A stretch of 64,000 bases of DNA, taken from assembly GCF_019656055.1 (NCBI RefSeq), contig NZ_BPKY01000001.1:310001-374000 (forward strand), written 5' to 3'. The notes under the pieces are model-generated. The model saw only the letters and a list, made by a program, of their open reading frames with translations, had not been told where the DNA came from and searched no databases. Of the stretch, positions 23,867 to 31,488 are shown one piece after another. This stretch comes from Leuconostoc miyukkimchii (GTDB taxonomy: Bacteria; Bacillota; Bacilli; Lactobacillales; Lactobacillaceae). The position numbers were made by a program, and so were the translations under genes. The first letter of the stretch is position 1. The number at the start of each line of letters is the position of its first letter.

Positions 23867-24106
23867 TTAGGCTTTAAACTTTGATAGTTCAGTGAGAAGA
23901 TGTTGTTTAGTAACTTCAATGTTTTCCAAATGAGGTTTGTTTTTTAAATTCATATTGTCAATGTCCACTTGGATATCATCAGCAATTTTTTGAGCGTCAG
24001 ACAATTGCGTAGATAAGTTTTTTTGTTGTGTTTGTAATTTCTGAGTTAATTGCGCTAATGTTTTAATTTGTGTGATGAAGTGCTTGAAATTTTCAAAAAT
24101 TTTCAT
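23867..24106 (-). CDS. Small coiled-coil protein downstream of hit
   Basis: The start at 24106 is set by GGAAAGGA and yields 79 residues (MKIFENFKHFITQIKTLAQL). The rest is a heptad-patterned, glutamine-rich coiled-coil (TQKLQTQQKNLSTQLSDAQK). No signal peptide or membrane helix is present. It starts one base after the hit stop codon on the same strand, and so is co-transcribed with hit. A short coil protein occupies this place in several lactic bacteria; function is unknown. Confidence 0.65.
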   Translation of the reverse strand: MKIFENFKHFITQIKTLAQLTQKLQTQQKNLSTQLSDAQKIADDIQVDIDNMNLKNKPHLENIEVTKQHLLTELSKFKA

Positions 24107-24107
24107 A

Positions 24108-24539
24108 TTATTCCTTTCCGAATTGTGCCTTGATGGCATCAGCTATTTTTTGATAGCGCTCAGGCGAGAATTCAGCACTATTATCTATAGTAGGTGCCAG
24201 TGTGCCTGTTAAACCGTCGTTGTCAAAACGAGGAATGAGGTGCCAGTGAGAGTATAAAACACTTTGTCCAGCTGAAGGGCCATTGTTAGATTGGATATTA
24301 ATACCAGTGATGTCTGAATTACTGGCTTTAATTGCACGCGCAATAATGGGTAACTGTAATAGGACCTTTTGTGCTGTGTCAGTATCGTAACCAAAAATGT
24401 CATCAACGTGTTTTTTTGGTACGACAAGCGTATGACCTGGTGTAACTTGTGAAATATCCAAAAATGCTAAAACATCTTGATTTTCATATACTTTGTAACT
24501 TGGAATATCGCCATTAATAATTTTGTCAAAGATTGTCAT
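24108..24539 (-). CDS. hit: HIT family nucleotide hydrolase
   Basis: A 143-residue protein with the HIT fold (FDKIINGDIPSYKVYEN at the start, PGHTLVVPKKHV in the middle, SVLYSHWHLIPR at the active site). Family members hydrolyse nucleoside phosphoramidates or dinucleotides. The canonical H-x-H-x-H triad reads Y-S-H-W-H here: the first histidine is tyrosine, while the catalytic central and last histidines remain. It is divergent from ecsA, an order conserved across Bacilli. A TATAAT-type -10 lies in the shared intergenic region (24570-24576, minus strand). Confidence 0.88.
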   Translation of the reverse strand: MTIFDKIINGDIPSYKVYENQDVLAFLDISQVTPGHTLVVPKKHVDDIFGYDTDTAQKVLLQLPIIARAIKASNSDITGINIQSNNGPSAGQSVLYSHWHLIPRFDNDGLTGTLAPTIDNSAEFSPERYQKIADAIKAQFGKE

Positions 24540-24598
24540 ATTGTTAACCTCATTTTCGTTTATTACCTCTATTATAGCAAATAAACCATTTTGCCTGT

Positions 24599-24604
24599 TA
24601 TAAT
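24599..24604 (+). promoter_or_regulatory. -10 element immediately before ecsA
   Basis: TATAAT ends seven bases before the A of the ecsA start codon, so transcription should begin at or next to the ATG. No good -35 is seen, and no Shine-Dalgarno exists. Confidence 0.5.
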
Positions 24605-24611
24605 AGTTGAT

Positions 24612-25352
24612 ATGGGATTAAAAATAGAAAATTTAACAGGCGGATATGCTGGTAATATTGTACTAAAAGATGTCTCATTTAATGTAGACAATGGGAAAAT
24701 TGTGGCATTAATTGGTTTAAATGGTGCTGGAAAATCAACAACTATTAATCATATTATTGGTGAATTACAGCCAAAACAGGGATCAATCAGTTTAAATGGT
24801 ACTTTGTTAAGCAGTCAACCAACGGCTTTTAAATCACAAATTGCCTATATTCCAGAACAACCAATTTTGTACGATGAGTTAACTCTCTCTGAACATTTAC
24901 ATTTAATGCTGGCCACACATGGCAAAGATGATGTGACTTCGTGGACGTACACAATGGAATTACTGAAAATGTTTCGGTTACAAGATAAATTAAAGTGGTT
25001 ACCAATTCATTTTTCGAAAGGTATGCGTCAAAAGGTCATGTTGGTGGCGGCGTTTATGTTAAGATCACCATTGTTAATCATTGATGAACCTTTTTTAGGA
25101 TTGGATACACTCGCGCAAAAAAATGTCATTGGTTTAATTCGTGAGCAGGCAAATAATGGTAGTAGCGTTTTGATGACTACGCACTTGTTAGCTAGTTCTG
25201 CGCAGTTTGTCGATGAGTTCATTGTATTAGATCAGGGTAGTAAGTATTTTTCAGGAACGCCACAAAATTTGGCAGATAAACATGGTTTAACATTATCAAC
25301 TTTGGATAACTTTTTTGATTTAATACCAGAGGTAGCCAATGATAAATCCTGA
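24612..25352 (+). CDS. ecsA: ABC transporter ATP-binding protein EcsA
   Basis: The start at 24612 gives 246 residues beginning MGLKIENLTGGYAGNIVLKD, the expected N-terminus. Walker A is GLNGAGKSTT, the signature region HFSKGMRQKVMLV, and Walker B LLIIDEPFLGLD. EcsAB is a Firmicutes exporter that influences secretion, competence and regulated proteolysis. The end overlaps ecsB by 14 bases. There is no ribosome-binding site before the ATG, and the -10 hexamer is only seven bases upstream, so the message is probably leaderless. Confidence 0.9.
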   Translation: MGLKIENLTGGYAGNIVLKDVSFNVDNGKIVALIGLNGAGKSTTINHIIGELQPKQGSISLNGTLLSSQPTAFKSQIAYIPEQPILYDELTLSEHLHLMLATHGKDDVTSWTYTMELLKMFRLQDKLKWLPIHFSKGMRQKVMLVAAFMLRSPLLIIDEPFLGLDTLAQKNVIGLIREQANNGSSVLMTTHLLASSAQFVDEFIVLDQGSKYFSGTPQNLADKHGLTLSTLDNFFDLIPEVANDKS

Positions 25353-26601
25353 CAATATATTTATGAAACGTTTTGTTCGTGCACAAGGCACCAACATTAA
25401 ATATTTGAGATTGCTTTTCAATGATCATTTTATTATCTTTTTGTTGATTGCTTTTGGTGGCGCTATATTGGGATATCGACAGTTGCTTGTTTCACCGCAG
25501 TTTGAAGTGATGTGGCATTCGCAATGGTGGCAATTGGTTGATGTTTTATGGCTAGTTTTAGGTTTACAAATGGGCACCTTGGTGACTTATTTTAAACCAG
25601 CTGATCGCTTTTATTTTATGGCCATTGATCAGAAAATTGCACAAAAATATTTGTCTAAAAGTATCATTGTGAGTACTGTGTATGGATTTCTTTGGCAAGT
25701 AGCGTTTGCTGCTCTTTTGATACCAATTTTGTGGCAAACACAAATATTTTCTGTCTGGCGATTCATAATATTGATGAGTTTTATGATAAGTTATAAATGG
25801 TTATTATTGTTGTTAACCCGTGAGCAACTATTTTTAGTACCACGTTTCAGATTTTTAGCGGGACAGACTCGAGTTGAGCGATTATTTTTTAATTTTGTCA
25901 TCCCGGCAATCATCATAATATTGCTATTTCATTTGCCGGAACTCTTTACGTGGGTGATTATTGCTGTCTGGTCTGTTTTTGCTCTTTTAGTTGGTTATTT
26001 TTTCCGTATTAATCGTGTAAATTCGCAAATGTTAGCAATTGATTGGTTACGAGCCATACCTCAGTCTTTGGCTCACGAACAACATATTTTACATTTCTAT
26101 GCTACTTTTGCAGAAGTACCTAAACAATCTAGAACAATTAAAAGACGCCGTTATTTTGATTTTATTATTACAGGTTTGACAAAACATCAACCTGTCCTGT
26201 ATCGTTTATATTTGATACGCTTAGTACGTGACACAGAAATATTGCCATTACTTGTACGGCTAATATTGGTCGGGTCTGTCGTGATACATGCTTTACAGGG
26301 CATACCGATATACATGCTAGCCATTATTGCTGCGTTAATCATATACCTTATTATATTTCAGATGCTACCAATCTATAGTACTACACGTCAAGTCTTATGG
26401 ACTCGTATTGTCCCCCAAGATGAAAAAGTCAAACAACTAGCATTTAGAAAACTTATCAAGCAAGTCATTTTAGTAACAATACTCATGCTAACAATTTCTA
26501 GTATAGTACATGGATGGCTTGCGGTGATTAGTGTTTTGGCTATGACAGTAGTTGTTGGCATTGTTTTAGATAGCGTATATGTTCCCCAAAAATTAAAATA
26601 A
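25339..26601 (+). CDS. ecsB: ABC transporter permease EcsB
   Basis: A 420-residue integral membrane protein with about eight to ten hydrophobic helices (for example FIIFLLIAFGGAILGY and FVIPAIIIILLFHLP) and EcsB-type features such as the DRFYFMAIDQK loop after helix 2. It begins inside the end of ecsA, so the two are translationally coupled. Together they form the EcsAB transporter; the substrate is not known from sequence. Length is normal and the frame intact. Confidence 0.88.
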   Translation: MINPDNIFMKRFVRAQGTNIKYLRLLFNDHFIIFLLIAFGGAILGYRQLLVSPQFEVMWHSQWWQLVDVLWLVLGLQMGTLVTYFKPADRFYFMAIDQKIAQKYLSKSIIVSTVYGFLWQVAFAALLIPILWQTQIFSVWRFIILMSFMISYKWLLLLLTREQLFLVPRFRFLAGQTRVERLFFNFVIPAIIIILLFHLPELFTWVIIAVWSVFALLVGYFFRINRVNSQMLAIDWLRAIPQSLAHEQHILHFYATFAEVPKQSRTIKRRRYFDFIITGLTKHQPVLYRLYLIRLVRDTEILPLLVRLILVGSVVIHALQGIPIYMLAIIAALIIYLIIFQMLPIYSTTRQVLWTRIVPQDEKVKQLAFRKLIKQVILVTILMLTISSIVHGWLAVISVLAMTVVVGIVLDSVYVPQKLK

Positions 26602-26663
26602 AATATAGAAAGTAAATGTGATTGTATATATTTAATCTTATGTCAATCGCGTAGAGTAGTGGA

Positions 26664-27323
26664 ATGCATCTTCGAACAAAACCCTGGGCATCTGAATGGT
26701 TGGCAAAACATGATGATATCGTTATTAGTCAGGAACGTGCCACATCACAAATAGGTCAGTGGCAAAAATTATTTGATCAAAATAATCCTATTCATATTGA
26801 AATTGGTTCTGGTAAAGGCCAATTTATTCTCGGTATGGCATTAGCTCATCCAGAAATTAATTACATAGGGATGGAAATTCAAGAAACAGCAGTAGCGATT
26901 GCTGCACGTAAAAGTTTTGATCAGGTTGGTAAATTACCCAATTTGCGTTATATTTATGGAAATGGAAATGGTGTAGAAACTTATTTTGAAAAAGCTGAAG
27001 TTTCTAAACTATATTTGAATTTTTCGGATCCTTGGCCTAAAAAGCGTCATGAGTCAAGGCGCTTAACATATAAGTCATTCTTACAATCATATGAAGCGAT
27101 TTTACCCGATTATGGTGAAATAGAATTTAAAACGGACAATCGCCATTTGTTTGAATATTCTATGGTTAGTTTTATGGATTACGGCATGCGCTGGTCACCA
27201 GAAGATTATACGCTAGACCTGCATGACGATGAAGAAAAACTAATTGGGAATATAGAAACTGAGTACGAACAGAAATTCATGGCCAAAGGTCAGCCAATCT
27301 ACAAAATCAAAGCGCATTTTTAG
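26664..27323 (+). CDS. trmB: tRNA (guanine-N7-)-methyltransferase
   Basis: A 219-residue methyltransferase. It begins MHLRTKPWASEWL, which is the TrmB start, and has the SAM motif IEIGSGKGQFI near residue 45 and the family motif NFSDPWPKKRHESRRLTY near residue 115. TrmB makes m7G46 in tRNA using S-adenosylmethionine. It lies 62 bases after ecsB and is followed by a terminator. The ribosome-binding site (AGTGGA) is close to the ATG and weak. Confidence 0.93.
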   Translation: MHLRTKPWASEWLAKHDDIVISQERATSQIGQWQKLFDQNNPIHIEIGSGKGQFILGMALAHPEINYIGMEIQETAVAIAARKSFDQVGKLPNLRYIYGNGNGVETYFEKAEVSKLYLNFSDPWPKKRHESRRLTYKSFLQSYEAILPDYGEIEFKTDNRHLFEYSMVSFMDYGMRWSPEDYTLDLHDDEEKLIGNIETEYEQKFMAKGQPIYKIKAHF

Positions 27324-27354
27324 AGACACAATAGTTACGTGGGTTCATAAAAGT

Positions 27355-27381
27355 AAAAAACGCCTCAATCAGGCGTTTTTT
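27355..27381 (+). terminator. Terminator after trmB
   Basis: AAAAAACGCC-TCAATCA-GGCGTTTTTT, a perfect ten-base stem with T-run. Confidence 0.9.
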
Positions 27382-27545
27382 GTTTTTAATGCTGTTTTTA
27401 GTGTTTAGATAATTAATATGTTGTTACAAGTCAGAATTTTGAGATATAAATTTCTTAGATTCTTAATTTACAGGCATAGAATAGTGACCTTAAATATGTT
27501 AAAATTTTCTTGTAACATCAAATAAGAATCAAGGAGGACAGTAAT

Positions 27546-27752
27546 ATGTCAATTGAAGAAAAGTTTGATAGTGCCAAGGACAAGGTTGTCGGTAAGGCCA
27601 AAGAAGTTGAAGGTAAAATTACCGGTGATAAGTCACGTGAAGCAGAAGGTAAGGCGCAAGGTGTACTTGGAAAAGCAAAGGATGCCTTCACTGACGTTAA
27701 GGACGCTGTAAAAGATGCAGTTGAAGATTATAAAGAAGATAGCAAAAAATAA
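27546..27752 (+). CDS. CsbD-like stress protein (copy 2)
   Basis: A 68-residue CsbD-family protein ([36 protein letters not shown]). It is almost identical to the copy at 13620, and its 5' UTR is also shared: TTGTAACATCAAATAAGAAT followed by CAAGGAGGA. It ends with a strong terminator and stands alone between trmB and an exporter gene. The C-terminus has one fewer repeat than copy 1. A role in general stress tolerance is inferred from the family. Confidence 0.88.
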   Translation: MSIEEKFDSAKDKVVGKAKEVEGKITGDKSREAEGKAQGVLGKAKDAFTDVKDAVKDAVEDYKEDSKK

Positions 27753-27764
27753 TTTTACGAGTAT

Positions 27765-27805
27765 AAAAAAAGCACCAACAATCGGAGATTGTTGGTGCTT
27801 TTTTT
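27765..27805 (+). terminator. Terminator after csbD copy 2
   Basis: AAAAAAGCACCAACAAT pairs with ATTGTTGGTGCTTTTTT over a CGGAG loop. Confidence 0.92.
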
Positions 27806-27904
27806 ATTGATGATTAGGACTTGTATGTATTGAAACTGACACTTTTTAAAAATTAGTGACTTATAATTGTCAAAGATCAGTATATTTTAATTTTAAAAAT
27901 ATAG

Positions 27905-27942
27905 TGTAAGCGCTTGCATTATACGCATACGCATGTTATACT
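27905..27942 (+). promoter_or_regulatory. Promoter overlapped by a cre-like site
   Basis: TGTAAGCGCTTGCA (27905-27918) matches the CcpA operator consensus at 13 of 14 positions. TTGCAT (27914-27919), a 17-base spacer and TATACT (27937-27942) form a promoter whose -35 overlaps it. The transcript would run rightward through a region without a clear sense ORF toward the exporter gene at 28357. Confidence 0.6.
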
Positions 27943-27966
27943 ATAGACATAGATTAGGAAGAGGTC

Positions 27967-28170
27967 CTAATAACGAGTTAGGTTATCGAAGTCACTTCGA
28001 CAATGTCGAACAAGGATTTCTTTCAATCCAGGAACAGTTTGCTTGATGATTAAACTACGAGTACGATGAATGCGTTTAGCAGTCATCTCACGAACAGTTT
28101 GAACGACATGGTAGTATTTATAGGGTTTAGGTCTTGTAGGTACAATCTGAGAGTAAGCTGTTTTTTGCAT
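27967..28170 (-). CDS. Uncertain small basic ORF
   Basis: A 67-residue open frame on the minus strand (MQKTAYSQIVPTRPKPYKYY, ending RSDFDNLTRY), rich in R and K. It has no ribosome-binding site; its ATG lies inside the long inverted repeat at 28169-28210. It is antisense to a likely transcript from the promoter at 27914-27942. Composition is protein-like, but no family was recognised. It may be a chance frame opposite a noncoding RNA, or a relic gene. Confidence 0.25.
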   Translation of the reverse strand: MQKTAYSQIVPTRPKPYKYYHVVQTVREMTAKRIHRTRSLIIKQTVPGLKEILVRHCRSDFDNLTRY

Positions 28171-28210
28171 GCAATATAATATTAAGAGATTAAATAATAT
28201 TATATTGCAT
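28169..28210. repeat. Perfect 16-base inverted repeat
   Basis: ATGCAATATAATATTA (28169-28184) and TAATATTATATTGCAT (28195-28210) are exact reverse complements around a ten-base loop. It is all AT-rich and not followed by a T-run, so it is not a standard terminator. It could be an operator or an end of a lost mobile element. Confidence 0.6.
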
Positions 28211-28356
28211 AATAACTATGTAGCGGTTTATTTCAACCAAAATTTGCAGGGTAAGAAAAGCCATGTTAACCTTGTAAGTGAGTATTCAAAGCACTAGTGA
28301 GATTTGTAAGTAGTGTAGAAAATTTGATACTTTAAATTATTAGGAGATTTTATGAC

Positions 28357-28677
28357 ATGGCGTGGATTTATTTGTTACTTGCAGGTTTATCAGAAGTATT
28401 GTGGGCAACTACTATGAAGTTAAGCGTTGGCTTTACAAAAATCGGTTGGGTGATTGTGACTATTATTGGACTCATTACGAGTATGGTATTTTTGTTACAA
28501 GCTGTAAAGACCTTACCGTTTAGTCTTGCGTACCCAATTTGGACTGGGATTGGTGCAGTTGGATCGGTCATTATTGGCGTGATCTTATTTCATGATCAAT
28601 TTTCACTGCTAACTTGGTTCTTTGTTACTTTATTGATTGTAGCAATTGTTGGTATTAAGATGACGGCTGGAGAATAA
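28357..28677 (+). CDS. sugE: Small multidrug resistance family exporter, SugE/Gdx type
   Basis: A 106-residue protein with four membrane helices. It begins MAWIYLLLAGLSEVLWATTM with the conserved glutamate E13, and contains LPFSLAYPIWTGIGAVGSV, the SMR signature in the form typical of SugE/Gdx. Such members export guanidinium or some quaternary ammonium compounds by proton antiport, as dual-topology dimers. The ribosome-binding site is TAGGAG. An ATG five bases upstream is out of frame. No guanidine riboswitch motif was recognised upstream. Confidence 0.9.
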   Translation: MAWIYLLLAGLSEVLWATTMKLSVGFTKIGWVIVTIIGLITSMVFLLQAVKTLPFSLAYPIWTGIGAVGSVIIGVILFHDQFSLLTWFFVTLLIVAIVGIKMTAGE

Positions 28678-28711
28678 GGTGAATTATTAATAATAAAATT
28701 ATGTTAGAAGT

Positions 28712-28858
28712 ATGAAAAAGGTAAATGATTATTTAACTGAAGATGATGTCATTAGACTAAGTCATGATTTTGGCATCGTGTTTGACGCTGAGATTGAGGT
28801 GAAGGATTCGCAAAAAATAAAAAACTTACTGAAATATCAGACTTTATTACAAAAATAA
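28712..28858 (+). CDS. Small uncertain ORF
   Basis: A 48-residue frame (MKKVNDYLTEDDVIRLSHDF, ending LKYQTLLQK) 34 bases after the exporter gene, with only a weak AGAAG site. It is charged and protein-like, but no family was recognised. It is followed by a terminator-like hairpin. It could be a truncated remnant. Confidence 0.35.
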   Translation: MKKVNDYLTEDDVIRLSHDFGIVFDAEIEVKDSQKIKNLLKYQTLLQK

Positions 28859-28887
28859 TAGCCTCTGAAAATTGGTGAATACGTAGA

Positions 28888-28911
28888 CAGTCACAAAAGT
28901 GATTGTTTTTT
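28888..28911 (+). terminator. Intrinsic terminator
   Basis: CAGTCAC-AAAA-GTGATTG followed by TTTTTT, likely ending the exporter transcript. Confidence 0.7.
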
Positions 28912-29068
28912 ATTCTCGTAAAAATAGTTTAGAGTTTTTATATCTACAATAATTTTTGGGTATGTATTGTCGTGAATCTAGCAATGATTCTTAGTGATAA
29001 AAAATAGGAGTTAATGCAACTTTGAATAATATGGAATCTATTGAAAGGGTTTCTGATTTAGTTGGATT

Positions 29069-29088
29069 TTGTAGCAAATTGTAGCAAA
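29069..29088. repeat. Adjacent tandem repeats beside tRNA-Arg
   Basis: TTGTAGCAAA occurs twice in tandem (29069-29078, 29079-29088), 126 bases beyond the 3' end of the tRNA-Arg gene. The 28912-29172 stretch has no genes. Such repeats next to a tRNA 3' end can be leftovers of integrase arm sites. Confidence 0.35.
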
Positions 29089-29172
29089 AAAGTTAATTAG
29101 AGTTACTTTTAATAACATTGAGTTACATTAAAAAGCAGTTGTAAACCCAGTAATACCAAGGTTTACAAACAA

Positions 29173-29207
29173 AAAGACCGCTCTACCAACAATGTTGATA
29201 AAACGGT
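29173..29207 (-). terminator. Terminator of tRNA-Arg
   Basis: On the minus strand ACCG...ATCAAC-ATT-GTTG...CGGT forms an imperfect hairpin followed by CTTTTTG, directly after the tRNA. Confidence 0.6.
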
Positions 29208-29213
29208 TAAAAT

Positions 29214-29286
29214 GCGTTGAGGGGGAGTCGAACCCTCGACCTGCCGGGTAGAAACCGGCTGCTCTATCCAGCTGAGCTACCAACGC
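29214..29286 (-). tRNA. tRNA-Arg (UCU)
   Basis: The reverse complement folds as a tRNA. The acceptor is GCGTTGG/TCAACGC, the D-arm is GCTC-AGCTGGATAGA-GC, the anticodon stem is GCCGG/CCGGC around TTTCTAC (anticodon TCT), and the T-arm is GAGGG-TTCGACT-CCCTC-like. CCA is not encoded. It reads AGA codons. Confidence 0.95.
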
Positions 29287-29402
29287 AGTACATTATATAT
29301 AGTAGCATAAAAAACTAAAATAGCAAATACGCAAATCACCTATTTTTAAAAGTTGTTATTAATAGTATACTATTAATAATGACAACATAAGGAAATTAGC
29401 AT

Positions 29403-29921
29403 ATGAGAAAAGCATTCATCGCCTTAGGCGTAATAATCATTGCATTATTAGTAGCCTTTGCAACATTTAATCAACAGCCGAAATATGCGGGAGTTTCAAT
29501 GCCGAAAACGGATTATCGCCATTTAGAACAGTCACGTAAAAGCATTAAGTCGTTTATTAAGTCACTAGATAATTTTGACTATAAAAAACCGTCAACAATG
29601 ACTGCTATTGAAAAATCTGGTAACCAAATTATCAAACAAAACAGTAATAATCTAAGTAATAGCGATGCGCAAGCTCTGCGTAATGCATTTTATGGAAAAG
29701 ATGGTATTATTACAATTGTTCAAGTAGCAAAAAAAGGCAACTATAATATAGATAGTAGCGTTGCATCAAGATTTCATGAAAAATTCGATACAATAATTAT
29801 CATGGTTGTGAATGCAATGAATAAAAGCTCTGCGCAGCGGGCTGAAATTGTAGATCAAATGAAGGTTGACTTAAATATTGAGGCAGCAATTTATAAAATC
29901 GGGGAAAAAAATGAAGAATAA
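29403..29921 (+). CDS. Membrane-anchored extracellular protein of unknown function
   Basis: A 172-residue protein with an N-terminal membrane helix (MRKAFIALGVIIIALLVAFA) and no cysteine after it, so it is an anchored or secreted protein rather than a lipoprotein. The remaining 145 residues are helical and charged (YRHLEQSRKSIKSFIKSLDN). It is followed 32 bases later by a TetR regulator on the same strand and may be controlled by it. No family was recognised. The ribosome-binding site is AAGGAAA. Confidence 0.65.
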   Translation: MRKAFIALGVIIIALLVAFATFNQQPKYAGVSMPKTDYRHLEQSRKSIKSFIKSLDNFDYKKPSTMTAIEKSGNQIIKQNSNNLSNSDAQALRNAFYGKDGIITIVQVAKKGNYNIDSSVASRFHEKFDTIIIMVVNAMNKSSAQRAEIVDQMKVDLNIEAAIYKIGEKNEE

Positions 29922-29953
29922 TAGATGAAATTATAGATATTTGTAGGAGTATT

Positions 29954-30529
29954 ATGGTAAAAAAAGAAGATGCACGTGTTGTACGAACCAAAAAAAATAT
30001 TGAAGAAACAGCAATTGTTTTATTAACTGCTCAGTCTGATTTTTCAATTAATGTTTTACTTGAACGTGCTGATGTGACACGAGGAACTTTTTACAAGTAC
30101 TACCAAAATAAAGAACATCTTATTTCTGAAGTGAACCATAAGTTAGTATTAGAATTTGTGAAGCATACTCAAGATAGCTTTCATATCGCAGGTATGATTC
30201 AGGCGGTGAGTGACCGTGCAGCGTTTTATAATGCAGTACTTAATTTGCATAAGGACACAACTTTCTTTTTAACACTCATGTCACATATGCGCACGCAGAT
30301 GCAATCACAGTTGGGTATCATTGAAGATGAGGATTTGTATCGTCGGCAAACGTTTCAATGGGAGATTATTACAGGTGGATTTTGGGCGCTGATTGCAAAA
30401 TGGTTACTGGATAATATGAATATAGAACAAACACGATTGTTACAAGAATTTGTAGAGGTAATACGTGTTAATACGGTAGGTTTGTCTCAAACGGGCTTGA
30501 ATCTATTTGATTTCAGCTCGATACAATAA
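29954..30529 (+). CDS. TetR/AcrR family transcriptional regulator
   Basis: A 191-residue protein with a TetR-type N-terminal HTH (residues 8-60: RTKKNIEETAIVLLTAQ, then VTRGTFYKYYQNKEHLI). The C-terminal ligand domain ends in a hydrophobic helix and resembles the TetR_C_7 group. It is preceded by a TAGGAGTATT site. It may regulate the membrane protein gene just upstream. The effector is unknown. Confidence 0.85.
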   Translation: MVKKEDARVVRTKKNIEETAIVLLTAQSDFSINVLLERADVTRGTFYKYYQNKEHLISEVNHKLVLEFVKHTQDSFHIAGMIQAVSDRAAFYNAVLNLHKDTTFFLTLMSHMRTQMQSQLGIIEDEDLYRRQTFQWEIITGGFWALIAKWLLDNMNIEQTRLLQEFVEVIRVNTVGLSQTGLNLFDFSSIQ

Positions 30530-30545
30530 ATAGTAGTAAGTAATA

Positions 30546-30574
30546 TTGACGTTCCTCACAAGATTTGTTATAAT
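30546..30574 (+). promoter_or_regulatory. Promoter of rplU-rpmA
   Basis: TTGACG (30546-30551), a 17-base spacer and TATAAT (30569-30574), near-consensus and fitting a ribosomal protein operon. Confidence 0.8.
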
Positions 30575-30588
30575 TATTAGGTTGTTAG

Positions 30589-30672
30589 CAAAGCTACAAC
30601 CACTCGGAACAGGTTGAAGTACGCGTCGGACTAGAGCCGACCCGCCTGGGATGGTGAGTCTAAGTATAAGGA
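30589..30672 (+). ncRNA. Ribosomal protein L21 leader
   Basis: The 5' UTR before rplU holds the structured L21 leader known from Bacilli: AAGCTACAACC, then ACAGGTTGAAGTACGCGTC and CGACCCGCCTGGGATGGTGA. It is thought to bind L21 and repress the operon. Position and motifs agree. Confidence 0.85.
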
Positions 30673-30682
30673 GAATTCAATA

Positions 30683-30982
30683 ATGGCATATGCAATTATT
30701 GTAACAGGCGGCAAACAATACAAAGTCGCTGAAGGCGACACAATCTTTGTCGAAAAATTAGATGCAGCAGTAGGTGAAACAGTTACGTTTGATCAAGTTG
30801 TTTTGATTGATGGCAAAGTTGGTACGCCTTTTGTTGAGGGTGCTAAAGTTGCTGGAACTATTGAAAAGCAAGGTAAGCAAAAGAAAGTAATTACTTTCAA
30901 ATATAAGGCCAAGAAGAATATGCATTCTAAGCAAGGCCACCGCCAACCATATACACGCGTGAAGATTGATTCAATCGCGTAA
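30683..30982 (+). CDS. rplU: 50S ribosomal protein L21
   Basis: A 99-residue protein with the L21 signature ([40 protein letters not shown]). It binds 23S rRNA in the large subunit. First gene of a two-gene operon with rpmA; expression is probably feedback-controlled through the leader upstream. The usual Firmicutes order rplU-prp-rpmA is not seen: the next gene is rpmA after only 28 bases. Confidence 0.97.
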   Translation: MAYAIIVTGGKQYKVAEGDTIFVEKLDAAVGETVTFDQVVLIDGKVGTPFVEGAKVAGTIEKQGKQKKVITFKYKAKKNMHSKQGHRQPYTRVKIDSIA

Positions 30983-31010
30983 TCATTACTTGTAAAGGAG
31001 AAATAGACTT

Positions 31011-31328
31011 ATGTTGATGAATCAAGAAAACTTACAAATGTTCGCCCACCACAAAGGTGGCGGATCTTCAGCCAACGGTCGTGACTCAGCTGGTCGTCGT
31101 CTAGGAACTAAAGTTGCTGATGGACAAGCTTTGACAGCAGGATCAATCATCTATCGCCAACGTGGCACACATATTTATCCAGGTGTTAACGTTAAAAAGG
31201 GTGGAGATGATACACTATTTGCACTAGCAGACGGTGTTGTTAAGTTTGAACGTAAAGGTCGTGAAAAGCGACAAGTTTCTGTTTATTCACGTGAACAGTA
31301 CAATGAAATTTTAGCTGCTGCAAAGTAA
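31011..31328 (+). CDS. rpmA: 50S ribosomal protein L27 with cleavable N-terminal extension
   Basis: 105 residues; the ATG at 31011 follows AAAGGAG, and a second in-frame ATG at 31017 is possible. The start [20 protein letters not shown] contains the extension and [10 protein letters not shown] site that the cysteine protease Prp cuts in Firmicutes. The body ([20 protein letters not shown]) is normal L27. The extension must be removed to free the glycine-rich N-terminus at the peptidyl transferase centre. Prp is not encoded beside it. A strong terminator follows. Confidence 0.96.
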   Translation: MLMNQENLQMFAHHKGGGSSANGRDSAGRRLGTKVADGQALTAGSIIYRQRGTHIYPGVNVKKGGDDTLFALADGVVKFERKGREKRQVSVYSREQYNEILAAAK

Positions 31329-31330
31329 GC

Positions 31331-31366
31331 AAAAAAGAAGAACAGTACACTGTTCTTCTTTTTTTA
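31331..31366 (+). terminator. Terminator after rpmA
   Basis: AAAAAAGAAGAACAGT pairs with ACTGTTCTTCTTTTTT. Confidence 0.9.
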
Positions 31367-31488
31367 TTGCTCTGAAAACGGGTTAACTCCAATTTTTTGT
31401 ACTAAATAGTATTTTAATCGAAGCTGAAATCATAGCCAGTAGGTTATGATATAATAAGAGTATTGATGAAATTAAGGACGTGTATGAT

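Noticed and set aside
28211-28356. Guanidine riboswitch before the SugE-like gene
   Set aside because: None of the conserved guanidine-I, -II or -III motifs could be found in the leader.
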